Assembly (NCBI GenBank): GCA_963843315.1
Contig: CAWJJU010000003.1
Coordinates: forward strand, 124,001 to 188,000
DNA length: 64,000 bases
Reading direction: 5' to 3'
Source of the DNA: JAWVFM01 sp963843315
Lineage (GTDB): Bacteria > Actinomycetota > Thermoleophilia > Solirubrobacterales > 70-9
Below, in pieces: positions 1 to 8,507 of this stretch (positions are counted from its first letter, which is position 1; each line of letters begins with the position of its first letter). The translations under genes and the position numbers were made by a program. The notes under the pieces were generated by a model that was not told the DNA's origin, searched no databases, and was given only the letters and a program-made list of their open reading frames with translations.

Positions 1-753
1 GTCCGCTCCGGCGGCCCGCAACGCGCCGGCGAGCTCCCGATCGGCCGACAGGAACGGATCCTGGGCCCCTGCGTCGATCCAATCCGGCTGGCTCGTGAAG
101 GGCGACGCGTCGGCGTGCGCGGCGCCGAGCACGTCGTTGCGTGCGAAGTCCTCCGCATCGTCGAAGGCGCCCGCGGCGGTCTCCGCCCCGCTCGCCCAGA
201 TCGCCGGGCTGTGGCCGCCGATGGCGCAGAAGCGGCCGGGATGGTGGAGCGCCAGGTCGTAGGCACCGAATCCTCCCATCGAGATCCCTCCGATGGCTAC
301 CCGCGACCGGTCGACGCCGAACTGCGCGACGACGGAGGGGATCACCTCACGCATGACGTAGCGGGCCCAATCGCCGTCGGCGCGATCGTGCCAGTAGGAG
401 GATTTGCCGCCGTACGGGAAGGCGACGACCGGCGCCCTCGAGCCCTGCGCGGCAAGGGCGGAATAGAACTCATCACCCAGCGCAGAGTCTTCGTCGGCGC
501 CGCGCCCGTGTAGAAACACGAGGAGGGGCCGGTCATTGGCCGGGGCGTCGGCCGGAACCACGACGGTGGTCGGCAGCGTTTGATCCACGGCCCGGCTGTC
601 AATGCTGATCGTGGAGACGCTTGCGCCGTGGCGGTCGGGCTCCAGGATGCCCGCGACGACCCGCCAGGCCACGAACGCGACAACGGCCAGCGCTGCGACC
701 GCTGCGAATCGCCTGCGCAAGATCACCCGCCTGCTCACCCCGCGCCGCTGCAC
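1..753 (-). CDS. Alpha/beta-hydrolase esterase, 3'-truncated by window edge
   Basis: Serine esterase of the esterase D / PHB-depolymerase-like group; 251 codons are visible and the C-terminus lies beyond position 1. The GTG at 753 is chosen because it opens with a basic stretch followed by a hydrophobic segment (FAAVAALAVVAFVAW), which reads as a signal anchor, so the enzyme is probably exported or membrane tethered. Further on are the oxyanion segment FLHGRG and the nucleophile elbow GISMGGFGAY, with Ser in GxSxG. The Asp and His of the triad would be near or past the edge. It is divergent from the SanA-like gene, with about 60 bp between the starts for both promoters. The substrate cannot be told from sequence. 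Confidence 0.8.
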   Translation of the reverse strand, partial: MQRRGVSRRVILRRRFAAVAALAVVAFVAWRVVAGILEPDRHGASVSTISIDSRAVDQTLPTTVVVPADAPANDRPLLVFLHGRGADEDSALGDEFYSALAAQGSRAPVVAFPYGGKSSYWHDRADGDWARYVMREVIPSVVAQFGVDRSRVAIGGISMGGFGAYDLALHHPGRFCAIGGHSPAIWASGAETAAGAFDDAEDFARNDVLGAAHADASPFTSQPDWIDAGAQDPFLSADRELAGALRAAGAD

Positions 754-814
754 ACCGCCCACCGTATGCGCCCCGGCCGTCGGGATCGCCGGCAGACGCT
801 GGTAGGTTGCCCGC

Positions 815-1567
815 GTGCCGGCACTCGCGATGCCCCACGGCCTCTTCGAGCGAATCACCCGCAAGCGGGCCCTCGTCGCGCTGGCGAGTACGGCCGGCCT
901 GTTGATCGGATTGGTCGCGGCTGCCAACCTCTACGTGATCCTGGGGACCGACGGCGAGGCCACCGGCAACGTCGCCGACGTCCCCCACGCGCAGGTTGCA
1001 ATCGTGCCCGGCGCGTTCGTCCAGCCCGACGGGAAGATGAGCACGATGCTCGCCGATCGCGTGACCCAGGCCGCGGCGCTGTGGAACGCCGGCAAGGTCA
1101 ACCGCGTCCTCGTCTCGGGCGACCACCACAGCTGGGCCTACGACGAGCCGGACACGATGCGAGCCGCGCTGGTCAGGGCCGGGGTGCCCGACCGCGTCAT
1201 CTTCACCGACCACGCCGGCTTCGACACCTGGGCGACCATGGAGCGTGCCCACCAGATCTTCGGCGTGCACAGCGCGATCGTCGTCACCCAGGGCTTCCAC
1301 ATGCCGCGCGCCCTCTATCTCGCTCACTCCGCGGGCCTGAAGGCGAGCGGGCTGACCGCCGATCTGCACGGCTACGGCAAGCAGGGAATGATCAGCGACG
1401 CCCGCGAGGTCCTCTCGCGGGTCAAGGCGGTCACGGACGTGGCAACCGGAGCCGCTGTCACCGGCGGGAGCCCGGTTCCAATCACCGGCAGTGCCCGGGC
1501 GAGTTGGGGCCCGCCCCCGCCGCCCGGCACCCCGCCGGCGGGCGCACCCCAGGCCGCGCACCCGTAG
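815..1567 (+). CDS. SanA/YdcF-like DUF218 membrane protein
   Basis: A 250-residue protein of the DUF218 (SanA/YdcF) family. A GTG start at 815 is followed by a positively charged N-terminus and one membrane segment around residues 20-40 (LVALASTAGLLIGLVAAANLYVIL). The rest is the extracytoplasmic Rossmann-like domain, with the family features IVPGAFVQPDG, LVSGDHHSWAYDEPDTM, TWATMERAHQIF and VTQGFHMPRALYLA. E. coli SanA affects envelope barrier function, including vancomycin exclusion, but the biochemical role is unsettled. The C-terminal 40 residues are Pro/Gly/Ala-rich and probably disordered. It converges on rpiB with only 6 bp between the stops. Confidence 0.85.
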   Translation: MPALAMPHGLFERITRKRALVALASTAGLLIGLVAAANLYVILGTDGEATGNVADVPHAQVAIVPGAFVQPDGKMSTMLADRVTQAAALWNAGKVNRVLVSGDHHSWAYDEPDTMRAALVRAGVPDRVIFTDHAGFDTWATMERAHQIFGVHSAIVVTQGFHMPRALYLAHSAGLKASGLTADLHGYGKQGMISDAREVLSRVKAVTDVATGAAVTGGSPVPITGSARASWGPPPPPGTPPAGAPQAAHP

Positions 1568-1573
1568 CGGCGC

Positions 1574-2013
<440 letters not shown>

Positions 2014-2017
<4 letters not shown>

Positions 2018-2661
2018 CTCGGCGGCGACGATATACCCGCGAGCAGCGGCTCGGCTTCAGCCGCGGGTAGGGCGCCCTCGCGCAGGATCGACCACGAGCC
2101 GTCCTCGTCGAATCGGGTCAGGTCGATGACGGTCGAGGGCAGCCCCGTCAGCTCGCCCCCGTCGATGAGGAGATCGGCCCCGTCCGCGACCTCGCCGGGG
2201 AGGTCGCTGAAGGTCGCGGGCGCGGGCTCGCCGCTGCGATTCGCGCTCGTCTGGAAGATCGGGCACGAGGCGCCGGCGAGCGGACCGCCGATCAGGCGGA
2301 TACCGAGACGCTCCGGGTTCTCACGGCAGGCCAGGGGGTAGCGTCGCCCCTGGTTTGCGACGACGAGGGTCACGGGGCCGGGCAGCAGGGCGCCTGCCGC
2401 CGCCGTCGTCGCCGGGCCCAGGCCGCCCAGCAGCTCGCGGAGCATGAGCTGCGAGAAGTACATGACGGCGGAGGGCTTGCCGTCGTCGCGTCCCTTGATC
2501 TGGTGGATGCGCGCGATCGCGCTCGCGTTCAGCGGGTCGCACGCCAGGCCGTAGAGGCCGTCGGCCGGGAACACCGCGACGCCGCCCGACTGGATGGTGC
2601 GCTCGAGTGCGGAGACGGCGGCGGCGGAGCCGTCGCGCTCGATCGAGACGACCTCGCTCAC
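2014..2661 (-). CDS. tsaC: Threonylcarbamoyl-AMP synthase (Sua5/YciO/YrdC family)
   Basis: Makes threonylcarbamoyl-AMP from Thr, bicarbonate and ATP for the t6A37 modification of ANN-decoding tRNAs. The 215 residues form a single YrdC domain without the C-terminal Sua5 domain. Visible motifs are the nucleotide-binding KGRDDGKPSAVM (KxR) and TSANRSGEP. The GTG start at 2661 overlaps the prmC stop (GTGA), which is why this start is preferred over longer readings. Pairing with prmC and prfA is the classical bacterial arrangement. Confidence 0.93.
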
Positions 2662-3500
2662 GCGCGGCCCACGACGACGCGCTCGATGCCGGCGAGGTCG
2701 CTGCGGCGGTCGGTCTCCGCGAAGCCGGCTGCTTGGATCATGCGTTCGACCTCGGGTGCCTGCCCAATGCCGACTTCCAGAGCGATCGCGGCGCAATTGG
2801 GGAGGTCAGTGAGGAGATGCCTGATCGGGTCCAGGCCGTCGGGGCCTCCGAGGAGGGCTTCCCTGGGCTCGTAATCGCGGATCTCGGGCTGGAGCGTGGC
2901 GAAATCGCCGTCGGGGACGTAGGGAAGGTTGGCAACGAGCAGGTCCTGACGACTTGTAGTCGCATAGCGACTGGAACTCGTCAGAACCTCGAAGGTGACC
3001 CTCTCATTGCCCATTTCGAGCCGCTTGGCGTTGGCGCGAGCCATCTCGATGGCCGCGGCCGAGGTGTCGATCCCCAGCACCCGGCACCCCGCCACCTCGT
3101 CGGCGATCGCCAGCGCGATCGCGCCGGAGCCGGTCCCGACGTCGAGCACCGTCTGCGGCTGAAGCTCCACGGCCACCTCGACGAGCAGCTCCGTCTCGGG
3201 CCGCGGGATCAGCACCCGCCGGTCGACCGCGAGCTCGATGTGCCGAAAGCCCTTGCGCCCCACGATGTAGGCGACGGGCTCGCGGCGGATCCGCCGGCGG
3301 ACGAACGCACCGAAGAGCCGCGCCGCCTCCGGGCTCACCCCCTCCTCATTACCGCGGAGCAGCGCCGTCCGCTCCCAGCCGGTCGCCTCGCAAAGCAGCA
3401 CCTCCGCATCGAGGCGCGGCGTATCGACCCCCGCGGCCCCGAGCGCGGCGGTCGCGGCCGACAGCGCCTCCCCCACCGTGCCGGCGGCGACGGGGCTCAT
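2658..3500 (-). CDS. prmC: Release-factor glutamine methyltransferase
   Basis: SAM-dependent N5-glutamine methylation of the GGQ motif in release factors; the partner gene prfA lies immediately upstream with an ATGA overlap. The 280 residues have the N-terminal helical domain, the RF-binding segment YIVGRKGF, the PRPETELLVE signature, motif I VLDVGTGSGAIALA, and motif IV as NLPY at 191-194 instead of the usual NPPY. The NLPY form is familiar from RNA adenine methyltransferases. Between VTF (about 170) and DLLVAN (about 189) the usual GD(L/W)L...FD segment is replaced by a Ser/Thr/Arg-rich stretch encoded by a 39-bp nested palindrome, which suggests an in-frame repeat insertion. Confidence 0.93.
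   Translation of the reverse strand: MSPVAAGTVGEALSAATAALGAAGVDTPRLDAEVLLCEATGWERTALLRGNEEGVSPEAARLFGAFVRRRIRREPVAYIVGRKGFRHIELAVDRRVLIPRPETELLVEVAVELQPQTVLDVGTGSGAIALAIADEVAGCRVLGIDTSAAAIEMARANAKRLEMGNERVTFEVLTSSSRYATTSRQDLLVANLPYVPDGDFATLQPEIRDYEPREALLGGPDGLDPIRHLLTDLPNCAAIALEVGIGQAPEVERMIQAAGFAETDRRSDLAGIERVVVGRA
2946..2984. repeat. Nested palindrome inside prmC coding sequence
   Basis: Outer arms CTGACGA (2946-2952) and TCGTCAG (2978-2984) are perfect inverted repeats. An inner pair AGTCGC (2958-2963) and GCGACT (2967-2972) flanks ATA. The element encodes about 13 residues with no family conservation and keeps the frame. The architecture recalls protein-coding palindromic elements. A second nested palindrome of different sequence lies at 18553-18607. 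Confidence 0.6.
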
Positions 3501-4567
3501 GCTCCGCTCGTCTGCGCCTCCAGGCGCGCGCGCTTCTCCTCCGCGGCCAGGGCGTCGGTGAACTCGCGAAGGTTGCCGTTCAGCACGCCCTCCAGGTCGC
3601 CGGAGGAGACCTTCACGCGGTGGTCTGTGACGCGGCTCTGGGGGTAGTTGTAGGTGCGGATCTTCTCCGAGCGCTCGCCCGTACCCACCTGGGAGCGGCG
3701 GTCGGCGGCGATCTCGGCGCGCTGGCGCTCGAGCTCGCGCTCATACAGTCGCGCGCGCAGCACGCGCATCGCCTTGTCGCGGTTCTGGAGCTGGGACTTC
3801 TCGTCCTGCATGGAGACGACGATGCTGGTCGGCTTGTGGGTGATGCGCACCGCCGAGTCGGTGGTGTTGACCGACTGGCCGCCGGGCCCCGACGAGCGAT
3901 ACACGTCGATCTGGAGGTCGTTGGGGTCGATTTCGATGTCCACCTCCTCGGCTTCGGGCAGCACCGCGACGGTGGCCGTGGAGGTGTGGATGCGCCCCTG
4001 CGACTCGGTCTTCGGAACGCGCTGGACCCGGTGGGTGCCGCCCTCGAACTTGAACACCGAGTAGGCGCCCTGGCCCTTCACCCCGAGGGTGACCTCCTTG
4101 AAGCCACCCACCTCGGCGGGCGACGCCGACAGGATCTCGGCGCTGAAGCCGCGCTCCTCCGCGTAGCGGGTGAGCATCTTGACGAGGTCGCCGGCGAACA
4201 GGGCCGCCTCGTCGCCGCCCGCCCCGGCGCGGATCTCGACGATCACGTCCTTCTCGTCGTTGGGGTCGCGCTCGACCATCGCCAGCCGGATGGCCTCCTC
4301 GAGCTCCTCGATCCGCTTCGGCGCCTCGTCGGCGACCCGCCGCAGCTCCGAGTCGTCGCCGTCCTCTGCGAGCAGCTCGCGTGCGCCGGCGAGGTCGTCG
4401 GTCGCCCGGCGCCACTCCGCGGCCAGCTCGCGCGCCTCCGTGAGCTCGTTGTACTCGCGCCCGACGGCGGCGTAGCGGGCGCGGTCGGAGATGACGCCGG
4501 GGTCCGACATCTGCCGCTCGAGGTCTGCGTGGCGCGCCTCGATCTGCTCGACGAGCCGGGAGATCAT
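3497..4567 (-). CDS. prfA: Peptide chain release factor 1
   Basis: RF1 recognises UAA/UAG stop codons and triggers peptide release on the ribosome. At 356 residues the length is standard. The stop-codon reading PxT motif appears as VPKTESQGRIHTS and the catalytic GGQ as SSGPGGQSVNTTDSAVR. The ATG at 4567 is chosen because it begins the normal RF1 coiled-coil domain (MISRLVEQIEARHADLE); the reading frame stays open upstream without similarity. The gene is followed by prmC, which modifies the GGQ glutamine, with a 4-bp overlap, so the pair is translationally coupled. Confidence 0.97.
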   Translation of the reverse strand: MISRLVEQIEARHADLERQMSDPGVISDRARYAAVGREYNELTEARELAAEWRRATDDLAGARELLAEDGDDSELRRVADEAPKRIEELEEAIRLAMVERDPNDEKDVIVEIRAGAGGDEAALFAGDLVKMLTRYAEERGFSAEILSASPAEVGGFKEVTLGVKGQGAYSVFKFEGGTHRVQRVPKTESQGRIHTSTATVAVLPEAEEVDIEIDPNDLQIDVYRSSGPGGQSVNTTDSAVRITHKPTSIVVSMQDEKSQLQNRDKAMRVLRARLYERELERQRAEIAADRRSQVGTGERSEKIRTYNYPQSRVTDHRVKVSSGDLEGVLNGNLREFTDALAAEEKRARLEAQTSGA

Positions 4568-4596
4568 GCAGCGATTGTGACGGGCCGGCGGACGGG

Positions 4597-5601
4597 CTAG
4601 GCGACGATCTCGACGTCGGCCGCGGCCGACTCGGGAGTCTCGACGGCCAGCACGGCCTCGAGCGAGGCGATCGCGACCGCGAGCTGGTCGCGATCGGGCT
4701 CGCGGGTGGTGAGGTTCTGGAGCATCAGGCCGGGCCACATCGCAGCGCGCACCCAGCGCTTTCGCCGGTACTTGCCGGCGAGCTTGATGATCTCGTAGGA
4801 GAGGCCCGCGATCAGCGGCACTCCCAGGATCCGCGACGCGAGCAGCCAGTACCAGGCGGGCAGGCCCAGGGGCGCGAACACGAAGATCGCCACCACCATC
4901 ACGATCAGCAGGAAGCTCGTCCCGCAGCGGGGATGAAGGCGCGAGTAGGTCTCGGCGCGCGCGGGGGTGAGCCGGTCACCCGCCTCGTAGCAGGAGATCG
5001 TCTTGTGCTCGGCGCCGTGGTACTCGAAGACCCGGCGAAGGTCCGGGACCTTGCTGATCGCCCAGAGGTAGGCGATGAAGATCGACGTCCGCAGGACTCC
5101 CTCGACGAGCCAGAAGAGGACGGAGGATCCGAGCTGGTCCTTGATGAGGCTGGTGGCGCCCACGGGGACGACGAAGAAGAGGCCGATGGCCAGGGCCATC
5201 GAGAAAAAGATCGTGAGCCCCCAGGTGAGGCCGCCGATCGGCTCCTCGTCCTCCCCCTCGGCCAGCTGGGCGTTGGCGGAGATCGCGAGCGCGCGGAAGC
5301 CGATCTTCATCGACTCGGCCAGGGCGACAATGCCCCGGATCACCGGGATCCGCCACACGCGGTGGCGCTTTGCCCACGCGACCAGCGGCTCCGAGTTGAC
5401 CTGAACGTCGCCCTCGGGCTTGCGGACGGCGACCGACCAGGTCGAGACGCCGCGCATCATCACTCCCTCGAGCACCGCCTGGCCCCCGATCGGGGCGTCG
5501 CGCGAGGCGACGGGCAGGCCGTCGGGCATCGGCTCCGCCTGGACGTGGACGTGCGGGCGGCCGTTCGCCGACGCGTCGGCGCGGATCTCGGCCTCCCTCA
5601 T
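4597..5601 (-). CDS. DUF1385 family multi-pass membrane protein
   Basis: A conserved bacterial membrane protein of unknown biochemical function, often found between rpmE and prfA as here. The 334-residue version from ATG 5601 has an AAGG Shine-Dalgarno just upstream and begins 13 bp after the rpmE stop; an in-frame upstream start would overlap rpmE. Family hallmarks are GGQAVLEGVMMRG near residue 42, the loop EYHGAEHKTISCYE and HPRCGTSFLL. Four or more hydrophobic segments follow (LTIFFSMALAIGLFFVV, VLFWLVEGVLRTSIFIAYLW, LLIVMVVAIFVFAPLG). The HxxH/Cys-rich loop suggests metal binding, but this is inference. Confidence 0.9.
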   Translation of the reverse strand: MREAEIRADASANGRPHVHVQAEPMPDGLPVASRDAPIGGQAVLEGVMMRGVSTWSVAVRKPEGDVQVNSEPLVAWAKRHRVWRIPVIRGIVALAESMKIGFRALAISANAQLAEGEDEEPIGGLTWGLTIFFSMALAIGLFFVVPVGATSLIKDQLGSSVLFWLVEGVLRTSIFIAYLWAISKVPDLRRVFEYHGAEHKTISCYEAGDRLTPARAETYSRLHPRCGTSFLLIVMVVAIFVFAPLGLPAWYWLLASRILGVPLIAGLSYEIIKLAGKYRRKRWVRAAMWPGLMLQNLTTREPDRDQLAVAIASLEAVLAVETPESAAADVEIVA

Positions 5602-5614
5602 TACCTTGCTTGGC

Positions 5615-5824
5615 TCAGCCGCGACGGCTGCGCGCGGCGCGGCGGCGGAAGCGCTCGACCCGTCCACCGGTATCGACGAGCTTCTGCTTGCCCGTGTAGA
5701 AGGGGTGGCACGCGGAGCAGATCTCCACGTGAAGCTCGGGCTTCGTCGAGCGCGTATAGAACTCGTTCCCGCACGAGCATCGGACGTGCGAGAGGACGTA
5801 GTCGGGATGGATTCCTGTCTTCAC
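5615..5824 (-). CDS. rpmE: 50S ribosomal protein L31 (zinc-binding type)
   Basis: A 69-residue L31 with GTG start at 5824 (VKTGIHPDYVLSHVRC). The four zinc ligands are present as CSCGN and CSACHPFYTG, so this is the C+ paralogue that is exchanged for the zinc-free form when zinc is scarce in many bacteria. It heads the translation operon that continues with DUF1385, prfA, prmC, tsaC and rpiB. Rho, often found upstream of rpmE, is absent; a TetR gene lies there instead. Confidence 0.97.
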   Translation of the reverse strand: MKTGIHPDYVLSHVRCSCGNEFYTRSTKPELHVEICSACHPFYTGKQKLVDTGGRVERFRRRAARSRRG

Positions 5825-5855
5825 GTCTTCAATTCTACCGAGGCGGGCAAGGGGC

Positions 5856-6452
5856 TCAGGTCGCGGCGCGGACGCCATCCAGGATCCGGTCGAAGACCAC
5901 GACCATCTCTTCCCGGGCGGCCTCGGGATCGTCGGCTCGGGCGACCACCATGGCCGCCTCGTCCAGCGCGCCCAGCAGCACGTGCGCGAGCGGGGCCACG
6001 GCGACCGGCGTCAGCTGACCGGCGTCGATCGCAGCCTGAAGGGCCGCCTCGACGAGCCCGAGCCCATACTTCGCACCGATCTCGCGCCAGCGTGCCCAGC
6101 CGAGCACGGCCGGCGAATCCATCAGCACGATCTGCTGGACCTCCGGCTCCACGCAGTGATCGAGAAATGATCGCGCGCCCGCCCGCAGGGCCTGCAGGGG
6201 ATCGTCGCCGGAGAGGGCATCCGTTGCGATCTTCTGGGTGACCTCCGCCTCGATCTGCTCGTAGATCGCTTCCAGGAGGCCTTCCTTGCCATCGAAGTGG
6301 TGGTAGAGCGCGCCGCGGGTGACGCCTGCCGCTCGCACGATCTCCTCGGTGCCGACGCCTGCGTACCCGCGCTCGGCGAACAGGCGCCGTCCCGCGGCGA
6401 TCAGCGCGCTGCGCGTGGTTTCCGATCTCTCCGTCTGGGTGCGTGGTGACAT
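5856..6452 (-). CDS. TetR/AcrR family transcriptional regulator
   Basis: A 198-residue one-component repressor. The N-terminal HTH is typical (TRSALIAAGRRLFAERGYAGVGTEEIVRAAGV followed by TRGALYHHFDGKEGLLEAI). The C-terminal helical domain (SFLDHCVEPEVQQIVLMDSPAVLGW) resembles TetR members with a hydrophobic ligand pocket. It is divergent from the SnoaL-hydrolase pair, and palindromic or repeated sites lie between the two starts, so it most likely represses itself and that pair. The inducer is unknown. Confidence 0.93.
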   Translation of the reverse strand: MSPRTQTERSETTRSALIAAGRRLFAERGYAGVGTEEIVRAAGVTRGALYHHFDGKEGLLEAIYEQIEAEVTQKIATDALSGDDPLQALRAGARSFLDHCVEPEVQQIVLMDSPAVLGWARWREIGAKYGLGLVEAALQAAIDAGQLTPVAVAPLAHVLLGALDEAAMVVARADDPEAAREEMVVVFDRILDGVRAAT

Positions 6453-6463
6453 GCAAGCAGTAT

Positions 6464-6492
6464 GTATGTTATAACCTACTGGCTGTATGTTA
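6464..6492. promoter_or_regulatory. Probable TetR operator between divergent genes
   Basis: GTATGTTATAACCTAC (6464-6479) is a 16-bp palindrome with one mismatched pair around TTATAA. The half GTATGTTA recurs at 6485-6492, exactly 21 bp (two helical turns) from the first. The sites sit between the TetR start (6452) and the SnoaL start (6519), as expected for autoregulation and divergent control. Binding is inferred from position and symmetry only. Confidence 0.55.
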
Positions 6493-6518
6493 GTTACGCC
6501 CCCGGAGAGGACCGCAAC

Positions 6519-7013
6519 ATGAGTGCCACCGAAACGCAGGTGACGACCACGAGGGAGGCCGCCGAGGCGTGGGTTCGCGGCTTCGAGGAGGGCTGGCGCG
6601 CTCCCGACGGCGCCGAGGGCCTGGCGGCTCATTTCGCACCGATGGTGGCGCCAGACTTCCGCATGATCCAGCCGCAGATTCCCGACGCCTTCGGCCGCGA
6701 GGGCCTGCTCGAGTTCGCGCGGCCGCTGTTCGCCCTGATTGGAGATCTGCATGCAACGGTGGACAGTTGGGCGGTTCGCGACGACGTCGCGTTGATCGAG
6801 ATCACGCTCTCGGGAATGCTGGGCGGCGAGCCCGTGTCCTTTCAGGCGGTCGACCGGATCACGCTCCGCGACGGCGTGGCGATCGAGCGGCGCTCCTACC
6901 TGGACCCCGCACCGCTGATCGCAACGGTGCTGCGCCGCCCGCGCTCATGGCCCGCCTTCGCTCGCTCGCAGGCGATTCAGCTCGGGCAGCGCCTTCGAGG
7001 AGGCCGGCGATGA
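6519..7013 (+). CDS. SnoaL-like / NTF2-fold protein
   Basis: A 164-residue protein with the cone-shaped alpha+beta fold of the SnoaL/NTF2 superfamily: HFAPMVAPDFRMIQPQIPDAFGREGLLEFARPLFALIGDLHATVDSWAVRDD. The family includes polyketide cyclases, epoxide hydrolases and non-catalytic binding proteins, so no reaction can be assigned. The ATG at 6519 follows a GGAGAGG ribosome-binding site. Its stop overlaps the next gene by 4 bp (ATGA), so it forms a two-gene unit with the alpha/beta-hydrolase, under the divergent TetR. Confidence 0.8.
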   Translation: MSATETQVTTTREAAEAWVRGFEEGWRAPDGAEGLAAHFAPMVAPDFRMIQPQIPDAFGREGLLEFARPLFALIGDLHATVDSWAVRDDVALIEITLSGMLGGEPVSFQAVDRITLRDGVAIERRSYLDPAPLIATVLRRPRSWPAFARSQAIQLGQRLRGGRR

Positions 7014-7849
7014 CCGTCAAGACCGTCGACCTGCCCCAGGGAACGATCGCCTACACGGAAACGGGCTCGGGACGGCCGATCGTCTTCATCCATGGCTTCC
7101 TCGTCGACGGGACGCTCTGGCGCGAGGTCACGCCGCTCCTGGAGGTGGACTTCCGGTGCATCGTCCCCGACCTGCCTCTGGGCTCGCACCGGACGGCCAT
7201 GAACCCCGACGCCGACCTCTCCCCTCCCGGGGTCGCGGCGATCATCGCCGGGTTCCTCGATGCCCTCGATCTCGAGGACGTGGTGCTGGTGGGCAACGAC
7301 ACCGGCGGCGCGATGTGCCAGCTCGTCGCCACCCGCCACCCGGAGCGCCTGGGCGCCCTGGTCCTCACCCCCTGCGACTCCTACAAGGACTTCCTACCCC
7401 TCGCGTTCCGCTACCTCCAGGTCGTGGCCCGTGTACCTGGAGCCCTTCCGGCTCTGCTGCTGACGATGCGCCCGCGCGCGATGCGCCGCGCTCCGATCGC
7501 CTACGGCTGGCTCACGAAGCGCAGGATCGGCGACGAGCTGCTCGACCGCTGGGTTGAGCCCGCGATGGGCGACGCGGGCGTGCGACGAGACGTACGCAAG
7601 CTGCTTCGGGGCATATCCAGCTCCTACACGCTCGAGGCCGCGGAGAAGCTCGCCTCGTTCGACCGCCCGGCGCTGATCGCCTGGGCGACCGAGGATCGGT
7701 TCTTCAAGCTCGAGAACGGGCGGCGGCTGGCGGCGGCGATCCCGAACGCCCGCCTGGAGCTCGTCGACGACAGCCGGACGTTCGTCTCCCTCGACCAACC
7801 GCAGGAGCTCTCCCGTCTGATCGCCGATTTCGCGGCTCCCGCGGGTTAG
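7010..7849 (+). CDS. Alpha/beta-hydrolase with haloalkane-dehalogenase-like elbow
   Basis: A 279-residue alpha/beta-hydrolase fold protein. The HGF oxyanion segment follows strand 3 (IVFIHGFLVDGTLW). The nucleophile elbow is VGNDTGGAMC, with Asp97 in place of Ser, as in haloalkane dehalogenases and epoxide hydrolases. Near the C-terminus the usual catalytic His in D-S-x-H-F is Thr (VDDSRTFVSLDQPQEL), so the standard triad is incomplete. It is co-transcribed with the SnoaL-like gene by ATGA overlap. It may be a hydrolase with a different base, or a binding protein; substrate unknown. Confidence 0.82.
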   Translation: MTVKTVDLPQGTIAYTETGSGRPIVFIHGFLVDGTLWREVTPLLEVDFRCIVPDLPLGSHRTAMNPDADLSPPGVAAIIAGFLDALDLEDVVLVGNDTGGAMCQLVATRHPERLGALVLTPCDSYKDFLPLAFRYLQVVARVPGALPALLLTMRPRAMRRAPIAYGWLTKRRIGDELLDRWVEPAMGDAGVRRDVRKLLRGISSSYTLEAAEKLASFDRPALIAWATEDRFFKLENGRRLAAAIPNARLELVDDSRTFVSLDQPQELSRLIADFAAPAG

Positions 7850-7891
7850 CAGGAGACGATCACGTTCATCGGCGAGTAGCCGACCGAGCGC

Positions 7892-8449
7892 TCAGGCATC
7901 GCCGGGCTCGCGGGGAGCGAGCTCGGCGTCGCCGCGCGCCACGGCGCGCAGCACGCTGCGCATATGCGGGGGAATGGCCTCCCGCGACACGTCGACCTCG
8001 ACGGTGATCGTCGGCCCGTCGCGCCCGATCACCCTCGAGGGGCCGAGCGAGTTGATCACATGCAGCATCCGGTCGTTGCCGGCCAGCAGCGTGGCCTCGA
8101 ACCGTTCGATGCCCTCCTCGCGGGCGCGGTGTGCGAGGTCGCCCGCGAGAGCCGTCCCCAGCCCGCGGCCCTGCCAGTCGTCGTCGACCACGACGGCCGC
8201 CTCCGCGGAGGTCGGGTCCGACGCCGAGCGCACGAACCGGGCGACCGCGATCCCGTTGCCCGTGGCGGGATCGCTCGCGATGAGGGCCTCGTGGTCGTGG
8301 TGGTCCAGCTCCGTCAGGTAGCGAAGCTGCGTATCGGAGAGGGTGCGCATCACGGCAAAGAAGCGCCGGTAGCGCGACTCCTCGCTCAGGTGCTCGAACG
8401 CGGCGCGGATGGCCGCCTTGTCGTCGACGCGCACCGGGCGCACGAGCAC
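7892..8449 (-). CDS. GNAT family N-acetyltransferase
   Basis: A GCN5-related acetyltransferase of about 185 residues from GTG 8449. The fold starts with VLVRPVRVDDKAAIRAAFEHLSEESRYRRFF, and the acetyl-CoA pyrophosphate loop is DDDWQGRGLGTAL. Homologues of this actinobacterial type usually begin RLRDG-x-x-V-x-VRP. Those residues are encoded in frame at 8450-8479 but no ATG, GTG or TTG precedes them before a stop, so translation may use the internal GTG or an unusual start. The substrate (small molecule or protein lysine) is unknown. It is downstream of the ETF:quinone oxidoreductase. Confidence 0.83.
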   Translation of the reverse strand: MLVRPVRVDDKAAIRAAFEHLSEESRYRRFFAVMRTLSDTQLRYLTELDHHDHEALIASDPATGNGIAVARFVRSASDPTSAEAAVVVDDDWQGRGLGTALAGDLAHRAREEGIERFEATLLAGNDRMLHVINSLGPSRVIGRDGPTITVEVDVSREAIPPHMRSVLRAVARGDAELAPREPGDA

Positions 8450-8507
8450 AGTCGACCCGTCGCGAAGGCGAAGCTCGCGCGGCGGGTCGCCGGCCGGCGA
8501 CGTGGCC

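Noticed and set aside
599..1561. 320-codon minus-strand frame opposite the SanA-like gene
   Set aside because: Composition is shadow-like (Arg/Gly/Asp/Ala), with no domain, and it is antisense to a protein with clear family motifs.
4568..4738. Upstream extension of prfA to 4738
   Set aside because: The added residues are Arg/Ala-rich, overlap the DUF1385 coding region and are not part of RF1; ATG 4567 gives the normal N-terminus.
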